Shown here in pieces: positions 18,675 through 28,880 of a stretch of 36,546 nt of DNA (its first letter is position 1; the number at the start of each line of letters is the position of its first letter). The stretch is from Burkholderiaceae bacterium. Lineage in GTDB: Bacteria > Pseudomonadota > Gammaproteobacteria > Burkholderiales > Burkholderiaceae. The notes below the pieces were generated by a model. It saw only the letters and a program-made list of their open reading frames with translations, did not search any database and had not been told where the DNA came from. Location: the NCBI GenBank assembly GCA_017997515.1, contig JAGOEY010000001.1, positions 1 to 36,546 of the forward strand, written 5' to 3'. The position numbers were made by a program, and so were the translations under genes.

Positions 18675-18751
18675 TGGCGGAGCGGACGGGACTCGAACCC
18701 GCGACCCCCGGCGTGACAGGCCGGTATTCTAACCAACTGAACTACCGCTCC
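18675..18751 (-). tRNA. tRNA-Asp (anticodon GTC)
   Basis: A 77-nt cloverleaf with encoded CCA. The acceptor stem is GGAGCGG/CCGCTCC with discriminator G, the D loop has AGTTCAGTTGGTTAGAA, the anticodon loop is CTGTCAC, and the T arm has GGGTTCGAGTCCC. It is last of three tRNAs transcribed leftward. Confidence 0.97.
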
Positions 18752-18820
18752 AGGTAGACAACGTTTACTCTTTTCAGAGTCAAGTGTTGACGACTTGCGC
18801 TTCATTGACAAAAGCCAATT

Positions 18821-18896
18821 TGGCGACCCTACGGGGATTCGAACCCCGGTAGCCACCGTGAAAGGGTGGTGTCCTAGGCCTCTAGACGATAGGGTC
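18821..18896 (-). tRNA. tRNA-Glu (anticodon TTC)
   Basis: A 76-nt cloverleaf with encoded CCA. The acceptor stem is GACCCTA/TAGGGTC with discriminator G, the D loop has CGTCTAGAGGCCTAGGA, the anticodon loop is CTTTCAC, and the T arm has GGGGTTCGAATCCCC. It is the middle gene of the tRNA unit, just downstream of the gene for its own synthetase. Confidence 0.97.
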
Positions 18897-18949
18897 AAAA
18901 ACCTGGGTGCTGCGTTGTGATCAACGCCTGCAAACTTCTCGAACAGATT

Positions 18950-19025
<76 letters not shown>

Positions 19026-19085
19026 AAATCCGTCTAACCGATGGCACTTTGTTTTCACTCAGTGTCATCATCTTCCGAGCCTCGA

Positions 19086-19115
19086 ATTATAGACTGGAAT
19101 TTACGCGTTTTTCAA
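19086..19115 (-). promoter_or_regulatory. Promoter of the tRNA-Ala-Glu-Asp operon inside the gltX 3' end
   Basis: On the minus strand, TTGAAA (complement of 19110-19115), an 18-bp spacer and a consensus TATAAT (complement of 19086-19091) lie about 60 bp before tRNA-Ala. The -35 box falls within the last codons of gltX, where CGCGTTT-TTC-AAACGCG also forms a small hairpin. Confidence 0.75.
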
Positions 19116-20498
19116 ACGCGCCAATAAAATTTCACGAGAAAGTAATTCGAGCACTGCATCGACCGATGGTGTGTGCGCCGTTCCGACCGCCAGCACACGC
19201 ACAGGCATGGCCAGTTGCGGCATCTTCAGGCTGTGTTGGGCCAGCACTTCCTTGATGGCGGAGGCGATGGACACCTTGTCCCAGGCAACGGTGGAGAGTT
19301 TCTCGACCAGGCTGGCCAACGCAGGCTGGACAGCATCGGTCACATGTTTGGCACGTTCTTCTGCGTTGGGGGTGACGTCGGCATAAAAAACAGCAGCCCA
19401 GTCCGCCAGCGCCACAGTGGTGTCACAGCGGTCCTTGAACAGTGCACAAATGCGCGGCAGCCGCTCATCAGAAGTAATGCCACGTTTGGCCAGTTGGGCC
19501 TGCACCAGCGCCGCCAATGCATCGTCTGCCATGGCCTTCAGATGCTGTGCATTGACCCAGCGCAATTTGGCTTCGTCAAACTGTGCCGCACTGCGCCCAA
19601 GGTGGTCCAGGTTAAACCATTCCAGGAACTGCGCCCGGCTGAAAATTTCATCGTCGCCGTGGGACCAGCCCAGGCGCGCCAGGTAGTTCACCATGGCGTC
19701 GGGCAAATAACCTTCGGCGGCGTACTGCGTGACAGGTTTGGCACCGTTACGCTTGCTCATCTTTTCGCCCTGCTCGTTGAGCACGGTGGGCAGGTGGGCA
19801 TACACAGGCGGGGTCTTGCCCAGCGCTTCAAAGATGTTGATCTGGCGTGGTGTGTTGTTGACGTGGTCGTCCCCCCGGATCACGTGGGTGATGGCCATGT
19901 CCATATCATCCACCACGACGCAGAAGTTGTAGGTGGGTGTACCGTCCGGGCGGGCGATCACCAGGTCGTCCAGCTCGTCGTTGCTGATCTCGATGCGGCC
20001 CTTGACCTTGTCGTCCCACGCCACCACGCCGCCTTGCGGGTTCTTGAAGCGCAGCACGGGCTGCACACCTTCTGGGATGGCAGGCAAGGTTTTGCCGGGC
20101 TCGGGGCGCCAAGTGCCGTCGTAACGGGGTTTTTCTTTGGCCGCCATCTGCTTTTCACGCAGGGCATCCAGGGCTTCCACACTCATGTAGCACGGGTACA
20201 CATGGCCCGCAGCGCGCAGCTCGGCCAGCACGGCTTTGTAGCGGTCCATGCGCTGCATTTGGTAGAACGGGCCTTCGTCGTGGTCCAGCCCCAACCAAGC
20301 CATACCCTCCAGAATCACGTCCACCGCAGCTTGGCTGGAACGCTCGACATCGGTGTCTTCGATGCGCAGGATGAAATCACCGCCCACCGAGCGCGCAAAA
20401 GCCCAGGGGTACAGGGCCGAGCGGATGTTGCCCAGGTGGATAAAGCCGGTCGGCGATGGCGCAAAACGTGTGCGGATACGGGAGGTGGTGTCAGTCAT
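19101..20498 (-). CDS. gltX: Glutamyl-tRNA synthetase
   Basis: GltX charges tRNA-Glu with glutamate in the cytosol. The 465-residue class I synthetase has the HIGH-type motif at residues 21-24 ([11 protein letters not shown]) and the KMSKS-type motif KMSKRNG beginning at K246. Between them lie [10 protein letters not shown] and [20 protein letters not shown], the normal catalytic features. The length is typical. Start ATG 20498 ([18 protein letters not shown]) is chosen because the longer frame adds non-homologous residues. It begins 57 nt after the purF stop and probably belongs to the purF unit. Its 3' end carries the promoter for a tRNA operon that includes tRNA-Glu. Confidence 0.97.
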   Translation of the reverse strand: MTDTTSRIRTRFAPSPTGFIHLGNIRSALYPWAFARSVGGDFILRIEDTDVERSSQAAVDVILEGMAWLGLDHDEGPFYQMQRMDRYKAVLAELRAAGHVYPCYMSVEALDALREKQMAAKEKPRYDGTWRPEPGKTLPAIPEGVQPVLRFKNPQGGVVAWDDKVKGRIEISNDELDDLVIARPDGTPTYNFCVVVDDMDMAITHVIRGDDHVNNTPRQINIFEALGKTPPVYAHLPTVLNEQGEKMSKRNGAKPVTQYAAEGYLPDAMVNYLARLGWSHGDDEIFSRAQFLEWFNLDHLGRSAAQFDEAKLRWVNAQHLKAMADDALAALVQAQLAKRGITSDERLPRICALFKDRCDTTVALADWAAVFYADVTPNAEERAKHVTDAVQPALASLVEKLSTVAWDKVSIASAIKEVLAQHSLKMPQLAMPVRVLAVGTAHTPSVDAVLELLSREILLARLKNA

Positions 20499-20554
20499 GG
20501 AAATCTTGAAGTCTTGGTTTTGGCCCCGCGCAAAACCATGCGGAGCCATTAAGG

Positions 20555-22063
20555 CTAGGCCACCTGGGCGTTCGGCAGCGCCAGCCGCGACGTGTCTTCT
20601 TCGCCCAGGTCTTCCTGGCCGATGCGTGCTGCATTGAGGCGCTGGATGTCAGTGGAGTTGATGTCGCCGGTGACGTACACGCCGTCAAAACACGAGGCAT
20701 CAAAACCTTTGATCTCCGGATTCAGCGAGCCGATGGCCTTCTTCATGCCTTCAACGTCCTGGTAGATCAGCGCGTCACAGCCGATGAGCTGGCGAATTTC
20801 CTCGACTGTGCGGTCATAGGCCACCAGCTCAGCGCTGGTGGGCATGTCGATGCCGTACACATTGGGGAAGCGCACCGGTGGCGCAGCACTGGCCAGGTAG
20901 ACCTTGCGGGCACCCGCGTCGCGTGCCATCTGCACAATTTCCTTCGACGTGGTGCCACGCACGATGGAGTCGTCCACCAGCAGCACGTTGCGGCCCTTGA
21001 ACTCACTGCCGATCACGTTGAGCTTCTGGCGCACCGACTTTTTGCGTACACCCTGCCCCGGCATGATGAAGGTGCGGCCGACATAACGATTTTTGACAAA
21101 ACCCTCGCGGTACGGAATACCCAACAGATGTGCGAGCTGGGTGGCGCTGGGGCGGCTGGACTCGGGGATCGGGATCACCACGTCGATGTCGCTCGGTGGC
21201 ACGGTGGACACCACACGTTTGGCCAGGGCTTCGCCCAGGTTCAGGCGGGCCTGGTACACCGAGATGTTGTCCAGCACCGAATCCGGGCGGGCCAGGTACA
21301 CAAACTCAAAGATGCAGGGGTTGAGCTGTGCAGCAGCCGCACATTGCTGCGAATGCACCTGGCCTTGCAGGTCGATAAAAACAGCCTCGCCGGGTGCCAC
21401 GTTGCGTTCAAACTCATGCCCCGTGCCCTCCAGCGCCACCGATTCGCTGGCCACCATCACGGTGCCGTCCTTGCTGCGACCCAGGCACAGCGGGCGGATG
21501 CCGAACGGGTCACGGAATGCCAGCACCCCATGGCCCGCGATCATGGCGATCACGGCATAAGAGCCCTTGATGCGCGCATGTACGGCGCGCACCGCGGCAA
21601 ACACGTCGTCGACCAGCAGCGGCACACCGCGGGTGGATTTTTCGATCTCATGCGCCAGCACGTTGAGCAGCACTTCGGAGTCGCTGTCGGTGTTGGTGTG
21701 GCGGTGGTCGGTGGAGAACAGCTCGGCGCGTAATGCGTGGGCATTGGTCAGGTTGCCGTTGTGCACCAGCACGATACCGAAGGGCGCGTTCACATAAAAA
21801 GGCTGCGCCTCTTCCTCGCTGTAGGCGTTGCCTGCAGTGGGGTAACGCACCTGGCCCAGCCCGACGTTGCCGGGCAGGGAGCGCATGTTGCGCGTGCGGA
21901 ACACGTCACGCACCATGCCCTTGGCCTTGTGCATGAAGAACTTGCGCTCCTGCTGGGTCACGATGCCAGCGGCATCCTGCCCCCGATGCTGCAGCAGCAG
22001 CAAGGCGTCGTAGATCAGCTGGTTGACAGGGGCGGTGTTAACAACACCAACAATTCCGCACAT
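20555..22063 (-). CDS. purF: Amidophosphoribosyltransferase
   Basis: PurF makes 5-phosphoribosylamine from PRPP and glutamine, the first committed step of purine synthesis. The 502-residue protein starts MCGIVGVVN, so the glutaminase nucleophile is Cys2 after removal of Met. [14 protein letters not shown] and [11 protein letters not shown] complete the glutaminase domain. The PRPP-binding loop is [14 protein letters not shown] at residues 359-372. The length and motifs match the E. coli-type enzyme without an obvious propeptide. It starts 10 nt after the cvpA stop, the common cvpA-purF arrangement. Confidence 0.98.
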   Translation of the reverse strand: MCGIVGVVNTAPVNQLIYDALLLLQHRGQDAAGIVTQQERKFFMHKAKGMVRDVFRTRNMRSLPGNVGLGQVRYPTAGNAYSEEEAQPFYVNAPFGIVLVHNGNLTNAHALRAELFSTDHRHTNTDSDSEVLLNVLAHEIEKSTRGVPLLVDDVFAAVRAVHARIKGSYAVIAMIAGHGVLAFRDPFGIRPLCLGRSKDGTVMVASESVALEGTGHEFERNVAPGEAVFIDLQGQVHSQQCAAAAQLNPCIFEFVYLARPDSVLDNISVYQARLNLGEALAKRVVSTVPPSDIDVVIPIPESSRPSATQLAHLLGIPYREGFVKNRYVGRTFIMPGQGVRKKSVRQKLNVIGSEFKGRNVLLVDDSIVRGTTSKEIVQMARDAGARKVYLASAAPPVRFPNVYGIDMPTSAELVAYDRTVEEIRQLIGCDALIYQDVEGMKKAIGSLNPEIKGFDASCFDGVYVTGDINSTDIQRLNAARIGQEDLGEEDTSRLALPNAQVA

Positions 22064-22073
22064 CGGGCAGTCC

Positions 22074-22589
22074 TTAATAGGTCGGAGAAGGAAGGTAATT
22101 TCTGAACGTTTCGGGCAGCACCGGCTTCAACTGGCCCAGCACATCGGTGGACAGCTTCGCACTGAAGGAATCCTGCCACCAGGCCCCTTCGTGCAGCGAT
22201 GTCATGTTGACCACCACGGCCACCACCAGCAACAACACCGCACCCCGCAGGACACCGAACACGGCACCCAGCGTGCGGTCCACCGGGCGCAGGCCTATGG
22301 CATTGGCCAGGCGCCGCACCAGCGACGCCACAAAACCACCCACAAACGCACCCAGCACAAACAACACCACAAAGGCCACCGCGTACCGCACCTCATCGGA
22401 GGCACTGTCCAGCGGCACATGGGCAGCCAGCGCACCGGCAAACATCTGCGCCAAGATGAAGGACACCACCCACCCCAGCACGGACATCACCTCGTACACC
22501 AGACCCCGCCAAGCCCCCAGCAGCAAGGATGCCAGCAGCACGGCAACACAGATCCAGTCAAACGCCACCACAGACCCGCCCCAGTTCAC
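22074..22589 (-). CDS. cvpA: CvpA family membrane protein
   Basis: A 171-residue inner-membrane protein of the CvpA family (colicin V production protein in E. coli), which also affects envelope stress tolerance; its molecular role is not settled. Four hydrophobic segments are visible: VAFDWICVAVLLASLLLG, VMSVLGWVVSFILAQ, VAFVVLFVLGAFVGGFV and GVLRGAVLLLVVAVVV. The family loop VDRTLGAVFG precedes the last. The start is GTG 22589, overlapping the dedD stop in GTGA, so translation is coupled to dedD. It lies directly before purF as in many proteobacteria. Confidence 0.93.
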   Translation of the reverse strand: MNWGGSVVAFDWICVAVLLASLLLGAWRGLVYEVMSVLGWVVSFILAQMFAGALAAHVPLDSASDEVRYAVAFVVLFVLGAFVGGFVASLVRRLANAIGLRPVDRTLGAVFGVLRGAVLLLVVAVVVNMTSLHEGAWWQDSFSAKLSTDVLGQLKPVLPETFRNYLPSPTY

Positions 22590-23392
22590 AAGGTGAGGAT
22601 GCTGGCGGGTAAATCCAGCTTTTTGATTTTTTGGGCGGCGCGGTCGGCTTCGGCACGGGTCGCAAACGGGCCCACACGGACACGGGTGCGTTTGCCCTCT
22701 TTGGTCTCGGCCACGTGGGTGTAGGTCTTCAGGCCTGCACGCTCCAGCGTGAGCCGCACTTCACGTGCCTTGTCGGTGTCGGCAAAAGCGCCAACCTGCA
22801 CCACGATACGTGCACCCGCGGCATCTGCGTCGGGGGACTTGCCGTCGAGCAAGGCTTTGGCACGGGCGGCCTCGTCACTCGGTGGTGCGGCCGGTTTGGG
22901 TGTTGGTTTGGGCGCGGGCTCTTCCGGCTTGGGTTTCGGTTTGGGCTCGGGTTTGGCCTCGGGCTTGGGTTCAGGCTCGGGTTTTGCTTCTTTTTTAATA
23001 GCTGCTTGCGCAGTCACAACGGGCGCTGGAGCCACTTTTTTATCTGATTTATCAGACAAAACGACTTCTTCACCGGCATCCAGGCCAGCCGCGTCGGGCA
23101 TCCGCGCAGGGGCCTGCGACACCGTGCCCGACACGACGGGGGCGGCCGACGCCAGCGGGGCCGTCTTGTTGCGGTCAGGGATGGTGATGGGAATGTCCAC
23201 CGCCACCGGGCGCGGCTGGGTGTCGAACAGCAGCGGAAAACCCACCACGCCCACCAGCACCAGCACGGCGGCACCGATCAGGCGGTGGCGTGCACGTTTG
23301 CGCATGACTTCGACACTGTCTGGCGGCGCAGAGGCGGCGGACCGGTCGTCGCGGCCCTTCATGCCTGGCAAGCGGAAGTTGAAAAATGCCAT
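22586..23392 (-). CDS. dedD: SPOR-domain cell division protein, DedD-like
   Basis: A 268-residue inner-membrane protein with a short cytosolic N-terminus, one transmembrane helix (about 37-56, RLIGAAVLVLVGVVGFPLLF) and a long periplasmic linker. The C-terminal SPOR domain (about 190-268) has VVQVGAFADTDKAREV and RVRVGPFATRAEADRA. SPOR domains bind denuded peptidoglycan at the division septum. The linker is rich in Lys-Pro-Glu repeats (KPEPEPKPEAKPEPKPKP). The segment before it (about residues 118-134, VAPAPVVTAQAAIKKE) is encoded by what looks like an inserted dispersed repeat. The gene is downstream of folC and overlaps cvpA by 4 bp. Confidence 0.9.
   Translation of the reverse strand: MAFFNFRLPGMKGRDDRSAASAPPDSVEVMRKRARHRLIGAAVLVLVGVVGFPLLFDTQPRPVAVDIPITIPDRNKTAPLASAAPVVSGTVSQAPARMPDAAGLDAGEEVVLSDKSDKKVAPAPVVTAQAAIKKEAKPEPEPKPEAKPEPKPKPKPEEPAPKPTPKPAAPPSDEAARAKALLDGKSPDADAAGARIVVQVGAFADTDKAREVRLTLERAGLKTYTHVAETKEGKRTRVRVGPFATRAEADRAAQKIKKLDLPASILTL
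22991..23042 (+). repeat. Dispersed repeat, family 1, inside dedD
   Basis: AATAGCTGCTTGCGC (22997-23011), then GGGCGCTGGAGCCAC and a T-tract, aligns with the copies near 8525 and 28026. It lies in frame within the linker of dedD and adds about 17 codons without a stop. Confidence 0.55.
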
Positions 23393-23452
23393 GGGTTGCT
23401 ATGAGGGTGAGGAACTTGGGGAGACTTAAGCGCTGTAAAGGATAAAAACCGC

Positions 23453-23565
23453 TGCATGAAATGGGCGTGGCCTCACCAGGGCACCCGTGGAACTGGCTCC
23501 GCCAGGCCACTGGGTGCGCCCCCTGGAGGGGGAGGCGCCAACGGCGCTTCGGGGGTATTTCACAT
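23453..23565 (+). repeat. 113-bp dispersed repeat, family 2, copy A
   Basis: The last 90 bp (23476-23565) match 25441-25530 in the same orientation with 5 mismatches, and weaker similarity extends 23 bp further left. It contains short hairpins, including GGCGCCAACGGCGC. It abuts the stop codon of folC and fills most of the 172-bp folC-dedD gap, so it could affect expression of the genes downstream. Confidence 0.85.
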
Positions 23566-24902
23566 TATTTGCCAAGGTGTTTGGCATGGAGGCGGGGTAG
23601 GCCATCGTGCAGGATGCCCCCCACGGTGTAGAAGGAGCCAAAGACCACGATTCTATCAGCGGGCCCTGCCGCAGCGATGGCGGCCTGCAGCGCCAGCTGG
23701 GGACTGGTGAATGCACTGGCACGCACGTCGCGCCGCCCACCTGCCACCATTTGCAGCGCGTTCCATTTGGCAACCAGCTGCGCACCGGTTTCGGCCCGCG
23801 CGGTGGGCAGGTCGGTGAAATACCAGCGGTCCACCAGCGGGTCGATACGCGCCAGCATGGGGCCCAGGTCCTTGTCGGCCATGGCTCCAAACACCGCGTG
23901 GGTGACGGGGTAAAACCCCATGGCATCGATGTTTTCAGCGAGTGCGGCGACCGAATGCGGGTTGTGCGCCACGTCCAGCACCAACACTGGCTCGCCCGGA
24001 ATGATCTGAAAGCGGCCGGGCAGCTCCACCAGCGCCAGCCCGTTGCGCACGGCCTGGGCCGTGACCGGCAGCACGGTGCGCAAGGCTTCCAGCGCGGCCA
24101 GCACACCCGAGGCGTTCATCAGCTGGTTGGCACCACGCAGCGCCGGGTAGGCCAGGCCGCTGTAACGCCGCCCGCGCCCGGCCCAGCCCCACTGCTGCTT
24201 GTCGCCGGAAAAGTTGAAATCCACCCCAAAACGCCAGACATCAGCCCCCAACTCGGCGGCGTGGTCCAGCACACTCTGCGGCGGCACCGGGTCGCTGATG
24301 ACCACCGGCTTGCCGGGGCGCATGATGCCGGACTTCTCGCGGCCAATACTTTCGCGCGTGGTGCCGAGGTATTCCATGTGGTCCAGGTCGATGCTGGTGA
24401 TCACGGCGCAGTCGGTATCCACGATGTTGACCGCGTCCAGCCGCCCGCCCAACCCCACTTCGAGGATGGCCACATCCAGCCGGGACAGGGACAGCAGCCG
24501 CAGGATGGCCAGCGTGGAGAACTCGAAGTAGGTGAGTGAAATTTCATCACCATTTTCGACCCTGGCGCTCTCCACTGCTGCGAAGTTTGCTACCAAATCT
24601 ATAGCACTCACACTTTCACCATGGATGCGGCAGCGCTCCTCGAAATGCACCAGGTGCGGCGAGGTGTAAACGCCGGTGCGGTAACCCGCCTGCTGCGCCA
24701 CCGCCTCCAGCATGGCGCAGGTGGAGCCTTTGCCATTGGTACCCGCCACGGTGATCACCGGGCAGTCAAACTTCAGCTGCAAGCGGTCTGCCACCTTGCG
24801 CACCCGCTCCAGGCCCATGTCGATATTGAGGGGGTGCAGGCGCTCGCAATGGGCCAGCCAGCCGTCCAGCGTCTGGGGAAAAGGGGAAGTCGGGGCATTC
24901 AT
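23565..24902 (-). CDS. folC: Bifunctional dihydrofolate synthase / folylpolyglutamate synthase
   Basis: FolC adds glutamate to dihydropteroate and then further glutamates to tetrahydrofolate, using ATP, in the cytosol. The 445-residue protein of the Mur ligase fold has the P-loop TVAGTNGKGST at residues 51-61. VGLGGRLDAVNIVDTD, SIDLDHMEYLGTT and VLDVAHNPHS follow in the expected order. ATG 24902 (MNAPTSPFPQTLDGWLAHCE) is the family-like start; a further ATG-containing extension exists upstream but has no support. It diverges from the arsC-like gene with 48 bp between starts. A 113-bp repeat begins right at its stop codon. Confidence 0.96.
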   Translation of the reverse strand: MNAPTSPFPQTLDGWLAHCERLHPLNIDMGLERVRKVADRLQLKFDCPVITVAGTNGKGSTCAMLEAVAQQAGYRTGVYTSPHLVHFEERCRIHGESVSAIDLVANFAAVESARVENGDEISLTYFEFSTLAILRLLSLSRLDVAILEVGLGGRLDAVNIVDTDCAVITSIDLDHMEYLGTTRESIGREKSGIMRPGKPVVISDPVPPQSVLDHAAELGADVWRFGVDFNFSGDKQQWGWAGRGRRYSGLAYPALRGANQLMNASGVLAALEALRTVLPVTAQAVRNGLALVELPGRFQIIPGEPVLVLDVAHNPHSVAALAENIDAMGFYPVTHAVFGAMADKDLGPMLARIDPLVDRWYFTDLPTARAETGAQLVAKWNALQMVAGGRRDVRASAFTSPQLALQAAIAAAGPADRIVVFGSFYTVGGILHDGLPRLHAKHLGK

Positions 24903-24950
24903 AGAGGGCGGAATTGTCGCCCAGCTTGTGATCGGGGATGATTGCCCCCC

Positions 24951-25319
24951 ATGAATACCCCGCCCATTACTGTTTTTGGCATTCCCAACTGCGACACCGT
25001 CAAAAAAGCCCGTGCCTGGCTCGATGCAGCCGGGCTGCCCTACCACTTTCACGATTTCAAGAAACACGGTGTCCCGCCCGACCTGCTGGCGCAATGGACT
25101 GACGCTGTGGGCTGGGAAAAGCTGCTCAACCGCAAAGGCACGACCTGGCGCACGCTGGACGCAGCCACCCAGGCCAGCGTCACCGATGCAGCATCCGCCC
25201 AGGCCGTGATGCAAACACATGCGAGTGTGGTCAAACGCCCGGTAGTGCAGTGGTCGGCAGACAGCAGCAACATCACCGTGGGTTTTGACGCTGCGGCCTG
25301 GGCGGCACGCGCTGCCTGA
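24951..25319 (+). CDS. ArsC/Spx-family reductase (YffB-like)
   Basis: A 122-residue thioredoxin-fold protein of the ArsC/Spx/YffB group. The active-site region is FGIPNCDTVKKARAWLD with a single Cys near residue 14, followed by HDFKKHGVP and LLNRKGTTWR, a combination typical of YffB (TIGR01617). YffB-like proteins are thought to be glutathione-dependent thiol reductases rather than true arsenate reductases; no arsenic resistance genes are nearby. Start 24951 (MNTPPITVFG) is preferred over a TTG three codons upstream. It diverges from folC. Confidence 0.88.
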   Translation: MNTPPITVFGIPNCDTVKKARAWLDAAGLPYHFHDFKKHGVPPDLLAQWTDAVGWEKLLNRKGTTWRTLDAATQASVTDAASAQAVMQTHASVVKRPVVQWSADSSNITVGFDAAAWAARAA

Positions 25320-25417
25320 CCGCCACAGACTGTTACGTCGGCTTTACCTGGCGGAAAGCCGCCGCAGCGCCCGCTTCGTAAAATGAAGCACGATTCCCCC
25401 CGGACGATGAAACACGC

Positions 25418-25530
25418 CGCGTGAGGTGGGCATGTCTTTACCAGGGCACCCGTGGAACTGGCTCTGCCAGGCCACTGGGTGCGCCCCCTTGAGGGGGAGG
25501 CGCCGAAGGCGCTTCGGGGGTGTTTCACAT
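25418..25530 (+). repeat. 113-bp dispersed repeat, family 2, copy B
   Basis: Second copy of the repeat at 23453, same orientation; the core is 25441-25530. The stems CCCCCTTGAGGGGG and GCGCCGAAGGCGC are clearer here. It ends 22 bp before the glycine-zipper gene and would form part of its leader. The rest of the 233-bp gap after the arsC-like gene shows no other feature. Confidence 0.85.
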
Positions 25531-25552
25531 CAAGCGCTGAAAGGGTCAGATC

Positions 25553-27581
<2,029 letters not shown>

Positions 27582-27651
27582 GCCTTGCAGGCCATCCCCA
27601 GGGCCGCAGCGCCCTGGTTTTCACCCGAATCTGTACGAAAACACCCTGACC

Positions 27652-27969
27652 ATGACCACCGAAAAAATCGACAACGTTGCACTCACCACCAAAGCCAATG
27701 TCTACTTCGACGGCAAGTGTGTGAGCCATGGCTTCACATTGGCCGACGGCACCAAGAAGAGTGTGGGTGTAGTGCTTCCCGCCACGCTGACCTTCAACAC
27801 CGGCGCAGCCGAAATCATGGAATGTGTGGCCGGTGCCTGCGAATACCGGCTGGCCGGCACGGACGCCTGGGTGGCATCCAAGGCGGGTGAGTCTTTCAGC
27901 GTTCCCGCGAATTCGTCGTTCGACATCCGTGTGACCGAGGCGTACCACTACATCTGCCACTTCGCCTGA
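27652..27969 (+). CDS. ppnP: Pyrimidine/purine nucleoside phosphorylase PpnP
   Basis: A 105-residue cupin-like protein of the PpnP (YaiE, DUF1255) family, which splits several purine and pyrimidine nucleosides with phosphate to free base and ribose-1-phosphate. The pattern KANVYFDGKCVSHGFTLADG, ATLTFNTGAAEIMECVAGAC and SFSVPANSSFDIRVTEAYHY covers the whole family length. It follows argG on the same strand and is closed by a strong terminator, so argG-ppnP may be one transcript, though the two pathways are not obviously connected. Confidence 0.93.
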   Translation: MTTEKIDNVALTTKANVYFDGKCVSHGFTLADGTKKSVGVVLPATLTFNTGAAEIMECVAGACEYRLAGTDAWVASKAGESFSVPANSSFDIRVTEAYHYICHFA

Positions 27970-27990
27970 TTCAGCACCTGCTGCATACAA

Positions 27991-28025
27991 AAAAAGCCAG
28001 TCCGTTACACGGGCTGGCTTTTTCA
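27991..28025 (+). terminator. Rho-independent terminator after ppnP
   Basis: AAAAAGCCAGTCCGT, loop TAC, ACGGGCTGGCTTTTT: a 15-bp stem with one G-U pair and flanking A/T tracts. It probably works in both directions, serving the convergent gene ending at 28076 as well. Confidence 0.92.
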
Positions 28026-28077
28026 TTTTTGATAGCATGGTACGCACGTGGGCAGGGCGTTAGAGACAATTTTTATC
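28026..28077 (+). repeat. Dispersed repeat, family 1, next to the ppnP terminator
   Basis: TTTTTGATAGC, variable middle, GGGCGTTAGAGACAATTTTTATC. It aligns with the copies near 8525 and 22991 and ends within the stop codon of the minus-strand gene that follows. Confidence 0.55.
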
Positions 28078-28879
28078 AATCTCCACCCCCACCACCGCAC
28101 CCTCCTCCACAGCCGCTGCCGCCGTCGCCTGAGGGGGCGTCCCCGCTGCTGGACGACTCACTGCCACCCAGCCCGCCTGCGTCTCCGCTGCCGCTGCTGG
28201 AGTCGCCAAAACTGCTACCGCAGTGTGCGCCCGAGCCATCGTGCCGCGCCGTTGCGTCGCAGTCGGGCACGTAGTGGAAGCCGCCCGCAATACCCAGTTT
28301 GGTGTCCAGCGCAAACAGCAGCGGCAGACGGCTGGGCTGGCGCGGATCAATACTTTCCTCACGGCAGGCCCAGTACCAGGTGCGGCGCAGGCCGTCGTTG
28401 CGCTTGGCATCACGCCCCAGCACCTCTGCAGGTGTGTGGTGCAGCAAGCGGCCAAAGGCAGCATCACACCAGCGCTGGTAGCCCTGGGTGTGCAGGATGA
28501 ACGCATGCCAGGCGGTGTCCACCACCTTGGACGGCATTCCCACAAACTGCCGCCCGCTGCGCAGGTGCGCCAGAAAGAACTGCCGCAGCCCATGCAGCAC
28601 CAGATCGCTGTCACGCACACTCAAGTCCGGGCGGACTTCACGGATTTTGGCGGCCAGGAAACGGGGCAACTCGGCCTCGCGGATAAAGCGGCGGCGCAGG
28701 CTTTGCTCCCAGGCTTTTAATGCAGCCACCAACAGAAGCACCAGCACCACCGTCAGAATTGCCAGGAAAGGCCAGGTCTGCCAGCGCGACACCATCACCA
28801 GCGGCGGCAGCCACAGCAGGCGGCGCAGCCACACCAACGCAAAGATGCGCTGGCGGAAGTTCAGGTGCAACAGGCTCAC
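28076..28879 (-). CDS. Membrane protein with GRDP-like domain and Gly/Ser/Cys-rich tail
   Basis: A 267-residue protein of unknown function. One or two hydrophobic segments lie near residues 20-55 (WPFLAILTVVLVLLLVAAL). A cytosolic-type domain follows with VVDTAWHAFILHTQGYQRWC and FGRLLHHTPAEVLG (about 119-155). This WH-x(4)-H...HH pattern resembles the glycine-rich-domain-containing proteins (GRDP) known from plants and bacteria. The tail from about 215 is almost only Gly, Ser, Asp and Cys and ends in GCGGGCGGGGGD. The start is a GTG at 28879, one base after the murB stop, so translation is coupled to murB; a role in the envelope is only a guess. Confidence 0.75.
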   Translation of the reverse strand: MSLLHLNFRQRIFALVWLRRLLWLPPLVMVSRWQTWPFLAILTVVLVLLLVAALKAWEQSLRRRFIREAELPRFLAAKIREVRPDLSVRDSDLVLHGLRQFFLAHLRSGRQFVGMPSKVVDTAWHAFILHTQGYQRWCDAAFGRLLHHTPAEVLGRDAKRNDGLRRTWYWACREESIDPRQPSRLPLLFALDTKLGIAGGFHYVPDCDATARHDGSGAHCGSSFGDSSSGSGDAGGLGGSESSSSGDAPSGDGGSGCGGGCGGGGGD

Positions 28880-28880
28880 C

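Noticed and set aside
24570..24620. AT-richer stretch in folC resembling a family 1 repeat insertion
   Set aside because: The encoded residues (SAIDLVANFAAVESARVENGD) align with ordinary FolC sequences without a clear insertion, so the evidence is too weak for a feature.
24951..25319. Arsenate resistance gene arsC
   Set aside because: The Cys context and length fit the YffB/Spx-like branch better, and no arsR, arsB or acr3 gene is nearby.
23453..25530. CRISPR-like array from similar 113-bp units
   Set aside because: Only two copies lie 2 kb apart with genes between; there are no regularly spaced short repeats and no cas genes.
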